Source: Gemmobacter nectariphilus DSM 15620
GTDB taxonomy: Bacteria; Pseudomonadota; Alphaproteobacteria; Rhodobacterales; Rhodobacteraceae
NCBI RefSeq assembly: GCF_000429765.1
Contig: NZ_AUCM01000003.1
Span: 572,683 to 636,682 of the forward strand
Length of the DNA: 64,000 bases
Direction of reading: 5' to 3'
Positions within the stretch are counted from its first letter, which is position 1; every line of letters begins with the position of its first letter. Positions 54,265-63,242 of the stretch are shown here, one piece after another. Below the pieces are notes generated by a model, which saw only the letters and a list, made by a program, of their open reading frames with translations, searched no databases and was not told the DNA's origin. Made by a program: the position numbers and the translations under genes.

Positions 54265-55272
54265 ATGTCGATCCGTATCAAACTGCTTGCAACCGCCGCC
54301 GTTCTGGCCGCAGCGCCCGCCCTGGCCGACGAGGTGAATGTCTATACCACCCGTCAGGCGTTCCTGATCGAGCCGGTGATGGACGCCTTCACCAAGGAAA
54401 CCGGAATCGCGGTCAACCTGGCCTTTGTCGAAAAAGGTCTGGTCGAGCGGTTGAAGTCCGAGGGCGATCGCTCGCCGGCGGATCTGGTGATGACGGTCGA
54501 CATTGCCAACCTGAACCAGATCGTCGAGGCCGGTGTCCTGCAGCCGGTGGACAGCAAGGTTCTGAAGGACTCGATCCCGGCCAACCTGCGCAGCCCCGAC
54601 GATCTGTGGTTCGCGCTGACGACGCGCGCGCGTGTCGTCTTTGCCTCGAAAGAGCGCGTGAAGGACGGCGAGGTCACGACCTATGAGGATCTGGCCTCGG
54701 ACAAGTGGAAGGGCCGGATCTGCACCCGCGCCGGCGTGCATGACTATAACCTTGCCCTGCTGGCAGCCGTGATCGCGCATCATGGCGAGGCGGCGGCCAA
54801 GGAGTGGGCGGCCGGCGTCAAGGCAAACCTTGCCCGCAAGCCCGAAGGCAACGATCGCAGCCAGGTCAAGGCGGTCTGGGCCGGCGAATGCGACATCAGC
54901 CTGACCAACACCTATTACATGGGGGCCATGCTGGCCGACCCCGAACAGAAGGCCTGGGCCGATTCGGTGCGCATCGTCTTTCCGACCTTTGAAAATGGCG
55001 GCACGCATGTGAACGTGTCCGGCATCGCGATGACGAAAGCGGCCCCGAACAAGGCAGCCGCGCAGAAGCTGATGGAGTTCCTGGTCTCGCCCGAGGCGCA
55101 GGCGATCTATGCCGAGAAGAACACCGAATATCCGGTGCTGCCCGGCGCGAAACTGTCCGAGCTGGTGGAAAACTGGGGCAGCTTCACGCCCGATACGATC
55201 GATCTGACCGACCTGGCCAAACTGCGCCCGACCGCGCTGAAGATCATGGAAGAAGTCGGCTACGACGACTGA
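54265..55272 (+). CDS. Fe(III) ABC transporter substrate-binding protein (FbpA/FutA type)
   Basis: A periplasmic protein of 335 residues. The signal peptide is cleaved near ALA-DEV (after residue 21). The mature start VNVYTTRQAF is the iron-binding class pattern. A Tyr pair in the hinge (SLTNTYYMGAMLADP) is the usual Fe ligand, and IYAEKNTEYPVLPG is the late family block. The two upstream iron boxes agree with this. The ATG at 54265 follows AGAGGAGGCCCTC. Permease and ATPase genes for it are not in the window, so it is separated from its transporter, or used by one elsewhere. Confidence 0.9.
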   Translation: MSIRIKLLATAAVLAAAPALADEVNVYTTRQAFLIEPVMDAFTKETGIAVNLAFVEKGLVERLKSEGDRSPADLVMTVDIANLNQIVEAGVLQPVDSKVLKDSIPANLRSPDDLWFALTTRARVVFASKERVKDGEVTTYEDLASDKWKGRICTRAGVHDYNLALLAAVIAHHGEAAAKEWAAGVKANLARKPEGNDRSQVKAVWAGECDISLTNTYYMGAMLADPEQKAWADSVRIVFPTFENGGTHVNVSGIAMTKAAPNKAAAQKLMEFLVSPEAQAIYAEKNTEYPVLPGAKLSELVENWGSFTPDTIDLTDLAKLRPTALKIMEEVGYDD

Positions 55273-55297
55273 GGCCGGTGCACACAGCATGAGTTCC

Positions 55298-55326
55298 CCC
55301 CGCTGGCGCAGGCCGGCGGGGTTTTT
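55298..55326 (+). terminator. intrinsic terminator of the iron-binding protein gene
   Basis: The stem CCCCGCTGG (55298-55306) pairs with CCGGCGGGG (55313-55321), one G-T pair, followed by TTTTT (55322-55326). Confidence 0.88.
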
Positions 55327-55382
55327 CATGGTCTGATCGCGGCAATGGCCGGGCCGCGAGGGATGCGCTCCCGCAGTCTTGC

Positions 55383-55480
55383 GCCGCCCTGGGGGGCGGC
55401 ACAAGACCTTGGGCCGGGCGCCGCGCGTGCCGCGCGGCGTGCCTCCGGCGGGGGTATTTGGAAAAAGGCAAAGGGAAAGG
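55383..55480 (+). repeat. intergenic two-hairpin/TATTTG element, copy 9
   Basis: Hairpin 1: GCCGCCC-TGGG-GGGCGGC (55383-55400). Hairpin 2: GCCGCGCG-TGC-CGCGCGGC (55420-55438). Then GGGGTATTTG (55451-55460) and the tail GAAAAAGGCAAAGGGAAAGGAG. Here the two hairpins are separated by 19 bases. It precedes the PqiA-like gene. Confidence 0.75.
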
Positions 55481-55564
55481 AGCGGGCAGTTCCGGGCGGA
55501 TGGCGGCGCGGCATGGACGATCGCGTGCACGCCTTTTAAGGAGGAGGCATTGCTGGAGGATCGC

Positions 55565-56043
55565 ATGACCCTTGCCCGTTCGCTTGTGCTGGCTGCCATT
55601 GCCGGTCTGGCCATCGCCTTTCCGGTCGCCTGGTTCGCGCCGCTGATGACGGTCAAGGTGAAGCTGGCATTCTGGGCGTCGGGGACGGATGTGTCGCTGA
55701 TCTCGACGCTGCAATCGCTGTGGGCCGAGGCGCCGGGGCTGGCGCTGGTGCTGAGTTTCCTGACGCTGGCGGCGCCTTTGCTGAAGCTGCTGGGCATGGG
55801 TCTGATGCTGACCGGCCTTTTGTCACCGCGGGCCGAGGGCGCGCTATGGTTGCTGGGGCGGCTGGCCATGGCGGATGTGTTCCTGATCGTGGTCTACATG
55901 GCGCTGTTCAAGGGGATCGACGCGGGCACGATCACCCCGCAATGGGGGCTTTGGGCCTATACCGGGGCGGTGCTGGGATCGCTTGGGGCCTCGCTGGCCA
56001 TGGGGCGCTTGCCCCGGCCACACGGGATTGGCACAACGGGCGC

Positions 56044-56047
<4 letters not shown>
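55565..56047 (+). CDS. PqiA-like small membrane protein
   Basis: A 160-residue protein with about four hydrophobic segments (about 8-28, 55-78, 95-118, 128-148). The pattern of the first half with SLISTLQSLWAEAPGLALVLSF and PLLKLLGMGLML, and the MADVFLIVVYMALFK segment, match single PqiA domains (paraquat-inducible protein A). The cysteines of the full-length family are absent. Function is not known, perhaps lipid transport with an MCE-type partner elsewhere. The ATG at 55565 follows GGAGGATCGC. Its stop overlaps the radA start (ATGA). Confidence 0.75.
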
Positions 56048-57408
<1,361 letters not shown>

Positions 57409-57446
57409 CCGGCCACAGGGGGCATCGTCCCTCGGGGAGTTTGTGT

Positions 57447-58046
57447 ATGGAAGGCTTCACCCTGATCGACGCGGTGGTCGCCGTCGTCATCGTGCTGTCG
57501 GCGATCCTTGCCTATTCGCGGGGGCTGGTGCGCGAGGTGCTGGCGATTGCAGGCTGGATCGGTGCCGCGGTGCTGGCCTTTGTCTTTGCCGCGCAGGCCG
57601 AGCCGCTGATCCGCGAGCTGCCGGTGGTGGGCGAGTTCCTGCGCGACAGTTGCGAGCTGTCGCGCCTTGCGGCCTTTGCAGCGGTCTTTGCGGTCGGCCT
57701 TATCCTGATGGCGCTGTTCACGCCGCTGTTTTCCTCGCTGGTGCAACGCTCGGTGCTGGGGGGCGTCGATCAGGGCCTTGGCTTCCTGTTCGGGGTGCTG
57801 CGCGGCGTCATTCTGGTGGCGGTGGCCTTTGTGGTCTACGACCGCGCGATTGCCTCGAATTCCATTCCCATGGTGGACAATTCGCGGTCAGCCAAGGTGT
57901 TCGCCTCGTTCCAGCAATCGCTGGAAAGCAAGATCCCGTCCGATGCGCCCGGCTGGATCGTGCAGCAATATGAAAACCTGATGGGCGATTGCTCGGCCCT
58001 CCGGACGGCACCGGCCGCGACCACCGCGCCGGCCAGCGGCAACTGA
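57447..58046 (+). CDS. cvpA: CvpA family membrane protein
   Basis: A 199-residue inner-membrane protein with four predicted helices (about 5-22, 32-52, 68-90, 102-125). It has the CvpA N-terminus FTLIDAVVAVVIVLSAILAYSRG with LVREVLAIAGWIGA. CvpA proteins are involved in envelope homeostasis and colicin V sensitivity. The start ATG is at 57447, after GGGGAG. The purF gene follows at 89 bp, the classical cvpA-purF pairing. A soluble C-terminal tail is rich in Ala/Thr. Confidence 0.93.
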   Translation: MEGFTLIDAVVAVVIVLSAILAYSRGLVREVLAIAGWIGAAVLAFVFAAQAEPLIRELPVVGEFLRDSCELSRLAAFAAVFAVGLILMALFTPLFSSLVQRSVLGGVDQGLGFLFGVLRGVILVAVAFVVYDRAIASNSIPMVDNSRSAKVFASFQQSLESKIPSDAPGWIVQQYENLMGDCSALRTAPAATTAPASGN

Positions 58047-58135
58047 TCGTGCCGCAATGCGGCAGTCGTGACGTGACAGCCGGGTGACAAGGCGTTAAGG
58101 AGGGCGCGAGCGACGCGCGGATTCGGAGCCCTCCC

Positions 58136-59611
58136 ATGACACTGCTGCCCGGCACCCCCTTCGACTGTCTTGCTGATGGCGACAAGCTGAAGGAGGAATG
58201 CGGGATTTTCGGCGCGATCGGCCTGGCCGATGCCGCGAATTTCGTGGCCCTTGGCCTTCATGCCCTGCAACATCGCGGACAAGAGGCGGGGGGCATCGTC
58301 TCCTATGACCCGGTCGACGGGTTCAACTCGGCCCGCCGCTTTGGCTATGTGCGCGACAACTTCACCCGTGCCGATGTCATGGCCACCCTGCCCGGCACGC
58401 TGGCCATCGGCCATGTGCGCTATTCGACCGCAGGGTCCAAGGGCGCGACGGCCATCCGCGACGTGCAGCCCTTTTTCGGCGAATTCGCCATTGGCGGCTG
58501 TGCCATCGCGCATAACGGCAACCTGACCAACGCTGCCCGCCTGCGCAAGGATCTGATCGAGCGCGGGGCGATCTTCCAGTCGTCCTCGGACAGCGAATGC
58601 ATCATCCACCTGATGGCGCGGTCCATGCAGAAGACCCAGGCAGAGCGGCTGAAAGACGCGCTGCGCCTGGTCGAAGGCGCCTTTTCAGTGATCGCCATGA
58701 CCCGCACCAAGCTGATGGGGGTGCGCGACCCGCTGGGCGTGCGCCCGCTGGTCCTTGGCCGTCTGGGCGAGGGCTGGGTTCTGGCGTCCGAGACCTGCGC
58801 GCTGGACATCATCGGTGCCGATTTCGAACGCGAGATCGAACCGGGCGAGATGGTGGTGATCGAGGATGGCGTCGTGCAGTCCACCCGCCCCTTTGCCCCG
58901 GCAAAATCTCGGTTCTGCATCTTTGAGCAGGTCTATTTCAGCCGTCCCGACAGCATCATCGGTGGCCGCTCGGTCTATGAGACGCGCCGTCAGATCGGCG
59001 TCGAGTTGGCCCGCGAGGCGCCGGTGGATGCCGATCTGGTCTGCCCGGTCCCCGACAGCGGCACCCCGGCGGCCATCGGCTTTGCGGCGGAATCGGGCAT
59101 TCCGTTCGGCCTTGGCATCACGCGCAACCAGTATATGGGCCGCACCTTCATCGAACCGACCGATGCGATCCGCAACATGGGCGTGCGGCTGAAGCTGAAC
59201 GTCAACAAGTCACTGATCCGTGGCAAGCGGGTGATCCTGGTCGACGATTCCGTCGTGCGCGGCACCACCAGCCGCAAGATCAAGGACATGATCCTGGATG
59301 CCGGCGCCGCCGAGGTGCATTTCCGCATCGCCTCGCCCCCCACGGCCTGGCCCTGCTTCTATGGGGTCGACACACCCGAACGCTCGAAACTCCTCGCCGC
59401 CACCATGACCGAGGACGAGATGCGCGACTGGATCGGCGTCGATTCGCTGCGCTTCATCACGCTGGACGGGCTCTATCGCGCGGCCGGCGAGCCGAATGGC
59501 CGCGATCCTGCCGCCCCGCGCTATTGCGATGCCTGTTTCTCGGGGGAATACCCCATCGCCCCGACCGACAAGCTTGCCGAAGGGTTCGAGATGAAGACCG
59601 CGGCGGAATGA
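58136..59611 (+). CDS. purF: amidophosphoribosyltransferase
   Basis: First committed step of purine synthesis: converts PRPP and glutamine to 5-phosphoribosylamine. The 491-residue product has an N-terminal glutaminase domain preceded by a propeptide whose removal exposes Cys22 (EECGIFG), and a C-terminal PRTase domain with VILVDDSVVRGTTS. The CvpA-PurF order is as in E. coli. The Cys-rich ending YCDACFSGEYPI is usual in the Fe-S-type PurF, and cysteines in the middle region could be Fe-S ligands, but I cannot place all four with certainty. Confidence 0.96.
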   Translation: MTLLPGTPFDCLADGDKLKEECGIFGAIGLADAANFVALGLHALQHRGQEAGGIVSYDPVDGFNSARRFGYVRDNFTRADVMATLPGTLAIGHVRYSTAGSKGATAIRDVQPFFGEFAIGGCAIAHNGNLTNAARLRKDLIERGAIFQSSSDSECIIHLMARSMQKTQAERLKDALRLVEGAFSVIAMTRTKLMGVRDPLGVRPLVLGRLGEGWVLASETCALDIIGADFEREIEPGEMVVIEDGVVQSTRPFAPAKSRFCIFEQVYFSRPDSIIGGRSVYETRRQIGVELAREAPVDADLVCPVPDSGTPAAIGFAAESGIPFGLGITRNQYMGRTFIEPTDAIRNMGVRLKLNVNKSLIRGKRVILVDDSVVRGTTSRKIKDMILDAGAAEVHFRIASPPTAWPCFYGVDTPERSKLLAATMTEDEMRDWIGVDSLRFITLDGLYRAAGEPNGRDPAAPRYCDACFSGEYPIAPTDKLAEGFEMKTAAE

Positions 59612-59730
59612 TCCCGCCCCGTCTGCGAGGCGGGCCGCGACCGGTGGGGGCCCCCCTCGCGCACCGCATGTGCCAGGTCACACCCGCACTGCGGCGCCCC
59701 TCGCCCGTCCACCGCTTCTTTCATCTGTCC

Positions 59731-59770
59731 TGAAATATCCCACGGGGGTCCGGGGGTGTGAAACCCCCGG
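59731..59770 (-). repeat. intergenic hairpin/TATTTG element, copy 10, inverted
   Basis: Read on minus: CCGGGGGTTTCACACC, CCCGGACCCCCGTGGG, then ATATTTCA. It matches copy 6 (36355-36394) with one change before TATTT and one in the final bases, although 23 kb away and in opposite orientation. It is between purF and the SDR gene, both on plus, so no minus-strand gene ends before it. Confidence 0.75.
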
Positions 59771-59803
59771 CGCTCTGTGCCAGAACCTGCGAAAGCCGAT
59801 CCC

Positions 59804-60469
59804 ATGACCCAGCCCAAGATCGCCCTCGTCACCGGCGCCTCGCGCGGCCTTGGCGCTGCCATGGCGGAAACGCTAGCAGCGCGCGGCTGGCAGGTGGTGG
59901 CCGTCGCCCGCACCACCGGCGGGCTGGAAGAGGTGGACGACCGCGTCAAGGCGCTTGGCCTGCCCGGTGCCGGTGCGCTGACGCTGGCCCCGATGGACAT
60001 CGGCAATGATGATGCGATGCGCCACTTGTGCCGGTCCGTGTTCGACCGCTGGGGCCATGTCGATCTGTGGGTCCATGCCGCGATCCACGCGGCGCCGCTG
60101 GCCCCGGCCGGGCATATCGATCCCAAGGACTGGGACAAGTCGGTCGCGATCAACCTGCGCGCCACCGGCCTTCTGATCCCGATGGTGGAACCCCTGTTGC
60201 GCGCCGCCCCCTCGGGCGGCACGGCGCTGTTCCTGGACGACCCGCGCGGCGGACAGAAGTTCTTTGGCGCCTATGGCACGACCAAGGCCGCCCAGATCCA
60301 GCTGGCCCGCAGCTGGCAGGCCGAAACCCTGCGCACCGGCCCGCGCATCCTGATCGAGACCCCGGCCCCCATGGCCACCGCCACCCGCGCCCGCTTTTTC
60401 CCCGGCGAGGACCGCAGCACCCTCGCCCATCCGCGCGACGAGGCGGCAAGGCTGCTTTCCATCCTCTGA
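59804..60469 (+). CDS. short-chain dehydrogenase/reductase-like protein lacking the catalytic Ser
   Basis: A 221-residue Rossmann-fold protein with the SDR cofactor motif TGASRGLG at 10-17 and the active-site YxxxK at Tyr157-Lys161 (AYGTTKAA). The usual catalytic Ser, about 13 residues before the Tyr, is absent: that segment reads ALFLDDPRGGQKFFGAY with Leu144, Asp145, Asp146. It otherwise resembles YciK-type SDR proteins. It may be a non-classical or inactive member; its substrate is unknown. The start ATG at 59804 begins the fold. It is the last chromosomal-type gene before the mobile region. Confidence 0.82.
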   Translation: MTQPKIALVTGASRGLGAAMAETLAARGWQVVAVARTTGGLEEVDDRVKALGLPGAGALTLAPMDIGNDDAMRHLCRSVFDRWGHVDLWVHAAIHAAPLAPAGHIDPKDWDKSVAINLRATGLLIPMVEPLLRAAPSGGTALFLDDPRGGQKFFGAYGTTKAAQIQLARSWQAETLRTGPRILIETPAPMATATRARFFPGEDRSTLAHPRDEAARLLSIL

Positions 60470-60623
60470 CCCCCTGCCCCCGCGGGGACGGCGGCACCGC
60501 GCCAGATGCTGGTGGAACGGATGGACCAGCCAATCCGCCACATCGGACGGCCGTCATGGCGATCCGCTATGAGCAACCCAAGATCGCCCGGAAACGGATC
60601 CCGCGTATCTCGGCCGTGATGAA

Positions 60624-60935
60624 ATGGCCATCGGCCAAAACCATCGCGCCGACAATCCCGGGTCGGCAAGTGTCCTGGCCCTGCCCGTTGTTTCTGCGCG
60701 ATCCCGCGGCAAGGCGCATCGCAAGGCTCTTCCCTATGGCGAAGTCGCAGCCTGCATCGCCAAAGTCCAGGGAACAGACGCATGGGCGTCCATGAAACTG
60801 GCGCTGGGGTTCCTCGTCCTGACCGCCGCGCGTTCTGGTGACGTGCGCGGCGCAAGATGGGGGAAGATCGGACCGGACGCGAAGGTCGGGACGGTCCCGG
60901 CAGGACGCATGAAAATGGGCAAGGCCCATGCTGCC
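60624..60935 (+). pseudogene. decayed tyrosine-recombinase (integrase) fragment
   Basis: The frame reads RADNPGSASVLALP, then HRKALPYGEVAACIAKVQGT, KLALGFLVLTAARSGDVRGA, RWGKIGPDAKVGTVPAGRMKM and GKAHAAP. This is the start of the catalytic domain of DUF4102-type integrases, including the first catalytic Arg in TAARSGDVRGARW. The arm-binding N-terminus and the C-terminal half with HxxR and Tyr are missing, so it is a remnant. It is not part of the intact integrase gene at 63243, which is cut by the window before this block. Confidence 0.75.
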
Positions 60936-61031
60936 CCCTGTCACCCCGCGCTGTCGCTATCCTCAAGCCATGCCTGCGGTAGGTCTTTATGTTTGGCGAG
61001 ATCTGACAGCGCACCTTCCATTGACGCTGGC

Positions 61032-62695
61032 GGCCGAGGCTGTGTGGAAACGCGGCGGCGACGTCAGGGGCGTGGGTGATCGCAGCATTTCCGGAGATCA
61101 GGTTCGCAATGAGGGCACATCGCGTTCACCGCGCGTCTGGGACCGGGTTCTGACGTCCGATGGTCGGCCCGACGTAGCGCAGAATGATGCAGATCACCCC
61201 TGCATGGCCCGCATCAGCCCTTTGACGCCGAGCAGGGCGACCATTCGCTTGATGTTGTAGGCCAGAACGTTCAGTGCCATCTCGCTGCGGACGTTCTTCA
61301 GCCTGCGCGTCAGGAAATGGGTGCCGCCCATCCACGCCTTGATCGTGCCGAACGGATGCTCGACGGTGCAACGGCGTAGGGTCATGTAGTCTGGGTCGCG
61401 CCCCAGACGGCTGTCCATGTCGTCGACCAGATCCTCGCGCTCCCAGCGTGAAATCCGCCGCTCGTTGCCGGTCGTGCAATGGGTCCGGTGCGGGCAGGTC
61501 TTGCATCCGTTGATCCAGTATCGCCGGATCGGGATGCCGCGTTCCTCGGTCGTGTAGCGGCAGGTCAGGTCTTCGCCAGCCGGGCAGACATAGACGTCCC
61601 GTTCGGCGTCGTAGACGAAGTCCGCCTTCACATACATGCCCTTGGCCGCATTGCCCGATGTGGCCGGCCGCGGCAAGGTCGTCGTGATGTCCGCCTCATG
61701 GCAGGCGAGGATCTCCGGGCCGCTGAAATAGCCCTTGTCGGCGATGGCATGCAGGTCGTCCCGCGCAAGGGCCGCCTTAGCCGCGATAGCCATCGGGCTG
61801 AGCTGTTCGCGGTCGAAGCCCTGATTGGTGACCTCATGCGCGACGATGAGATGGGTCTCGGCATCGACAGCACTCTGCACATTGTAGCCGACCAAGCCGC
61901 TGTTCCGCGCGCTGGTCGCCATCGAGCGGGCGTCGGGGTCGGTCAGGGAGATCTGGCCGTCCGGCGCGTCGGCCAAAACCTTGTCCATCTCCTTGAGCCG
62001 CGCGATCTCCTGCCGGATGCGGCCATAGCGGCGGGACAGGTGCTCGACCTTCCCAGCCCTGGCCTCGCCTTCCTCCTGCCGATCGATGCGGATCATCTCG
62101 GTGATGTAGCGGTCGACATCGGCCTCGAGATGGGCGATGCGGCTGACGATCTTGCCCTTGGTGAAATTCTTGTCGCGGTTGTTCACCGCCTTGAACTTGC
62201 TGCCGTCGATGGCCACGCAATCGCCCTTCAGCGTGCCGATCCTGCGGCAAAGCTCGACGAATTGCGCGCAGACCTTGCGGACGCCCACGCCGTTGTCGCG
62301 CCGGAAGTCCGCGATGGTCTTGTGATCCGGCATGAGCTTGCCGGTCAGCCACATGACCTCGACATTGCGCCCAGCCTCGCGCTCCAGCCTGCGGCTCGAC
62401 GGGATGCGGTTCAGGTAGCCATAGATGAACAGCTTGAGCAGCGCCGCAGGGTGATAGCCGGGCCGTCCAGTCCTCGCGGGGGCCGAGCGGGCGAAACCAA
62501 GACGCTGCAGATCCAGCTCTTCGACGAAGAGATCCACGACGCGGACAAGGCTGTCTTCTCCGATCCAGTCGTCCAGCCGATCCGGGAAAAGCACCGACTG
62601 GCCGCGATCAACGCCCTCGATGAAACCCGCCATGCCTGCCTCCGCCTGACCTGCCGAAGTCTACCACAGAGAGCAGTTTCCACACAGCCTCGGCC
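61032..62695 (-). mobile_element. IS1182-family insertion sequence
   Basis: Perfect 20-bp terminal inverted repeats: GGCCGAGGCTGTGTGGAAAC at 61032-61051 and its reverse complement at 62676-62695. They enclose one long transposase gene on the minus strand. No target-site duplication is visible: the left flank ends GACGCTGGC and the right begins CATGGCGG. The lack of a duplication suggests a deletion or rearrangement at one end after insertion. The element lies between an integrase remnant and an IS3-type remnant. Confidence 0.88.
61194..62633 (-). CDS. IS1182-family transposase
   Basis: A 479-residue DDE transposase, apparently intact. It has the N-terminal FIEGVDRGQSVLFPDRLDDWI and YHPAALLKLFIYGYLNRIPSSRRLEREA region, the first catalytic Asp in DCVAIDGSKFKAVNN, and the zinc-finger-like CKTCPHRTHC segment near residue 375. 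The final Glu is probably in RRCTVEHPFGTIKAWMG. It occupies most of the element and starts 43 bp inside the right inverted repeat. It has the usual family length. Confidence 0.92.
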   Translation of the reverse strand: MAGFIEGVDRGQSVLFPDRLDDWIGEDSLVRVVDLFVEELDLQRLGFARSAPARTGRPGYHPAALLKLFIYGYLNRIPSSRRLEREAGRNVEVMWLTGKLMPDHKTIADFRRDNGVGVRKVCAQFVELCRRIGTLKGDCVAIDGSKFKAVNNRDKNFTKGKIVSRIAHLEADVDRYITEMIRIDRQEEGEARAGKVEHLSRRYGRIRQEIARLKEMDKVLADAPDGQISLTDPDARSMATSARNSGLVGYNVQSAVDAETHLIVAHEVTNQGFDREQLSPMAIAAKAALARDDLHAIADKGYFSGPEILACHEADITTTLPRPATSGNAAKGMYVKADFVYDAERDVYVCPAGEDLTCRYTTEERGIPIRRYWINGCKTCPHRTHCTTGNERRISRWEREDLVDDMDSRLGRDPDYMTLRRCTVEHPFGTIKAWMGGTHFLTRRLKNVRSEMALNVLAYNIKRMVALLGVKGLMRAMQG

Positions 62696-62744
62696 CATGG
62701 CGGCCGCTTGCCCTGGAGACCGGACGCAGCATTCTCTGACCCGC

Positions 62745-62834
62745 GCCATCGGCGACTGGATCAGCTTCCACAACACCAGACGCCCGCATCAGGCGCTGGA
62801 CACAAAAAACCCAGCGCTGAGGCATTCGCTCTAG
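62745..62834 (+). pseudogene. IS3-family transposase C-terminal remnant
   Basis: The last 29 codons read AIGDWISFHNTRRPHQALDT then KNPALRHSL and a stop. The WISFHNTRRPHQAL block is the C-terminal signature of IS3-family OrfB integrase-type transposases. Nothing of the upstream DDE core is visible between it and the IS1182 end, and none at the other side of the IS1182 element, so the rest was lost by deletion. Confidence 0.75.
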
Positions 62835-63015
62835 CAGCTTAACCGGTGCAGATGCCGCTGGGTCGATGCACTTTGTCGCAAAAGGCAACCTGACCGCAGC
62901 CTGATTTGTTCCTTGGCAGTCCCGCTTGTTCTTGCGAGAACTGGGGGATGCAATGGAACAGCTTGATGCGATCTCCGCTCAATCCATTGGCTCTGTTGAC
63001 AATTTTCATGTAGAT

Positions 63016-63059
63016 TGGCGCACCCGACAGGATTCGAACCTGTGACCTCTGCCTTCGGA
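63016..63059 (-). other. 3' half of tRNA-Arg(CCG): probable attachment site of the element to the right
   Basis: On the minus strand the 44 bases run from the anticodon to the encoded CCA: TCCGAAGGCAGAGGTC, the T arm ACAGG-TTCGAAT-CCTGT, then CGGGTGC-G-CCA. The bases before it do not form the 5' half of a tRNA, so this is a duplicated tRNA end. Its 3' side faces the chromosome (left) and its cut side faces the integrase (right), as at the attR junction of a tRNA-inserted element. The intact tRNA-Arg is predicted at the far end, beyond the window. Confidence 0.8.
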
Positions 63060-63192
63060 GCAATTAATCGTGGCCTATCCGAAATGCGCGACGCAGCACG
63101 CCACGGCACGCTAACATATTAAAATCGCTTGTGTTTAAGCTCGCTCGTCGTCGAAACCAGTAGCCGCAACTACTCCGTAGCTTTCGCCCGAC

Positions 63193-63214
63193 TGCTTACG
63201 TGGTGCTTACGCGG
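63193..63214 (+). repeat. tandem 11-bp repeat before the integrase gene
   Basis: TGCTTACGTGG (63193-63203) is immediately followed by TGCTTACGCGG (63204-63214). The repeat is between the attachment-site footprint and the integrase start, the place expected for arm-type integrase binding sites; the function is inferred. Confidence 0.5.
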
Positions 63215-63242
63215 CTCAGTTGCTCTGATGACGAGGTTGATG

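Noticed and set aside
53304..54281. Upstream extension of the M20 amidohydrolase frame to 714 codons
   Set aside because: The extension is antisense to mazG; the ATG at 53303 has a good ribosome binding site and begins the conserved domain.
62831..63109. A minus-strand frame with a TGSNPVGCA peptide
   Set aside because: A translation artefact of the tRNA-Arg 3' fragment, like that at tRNA-Gln.
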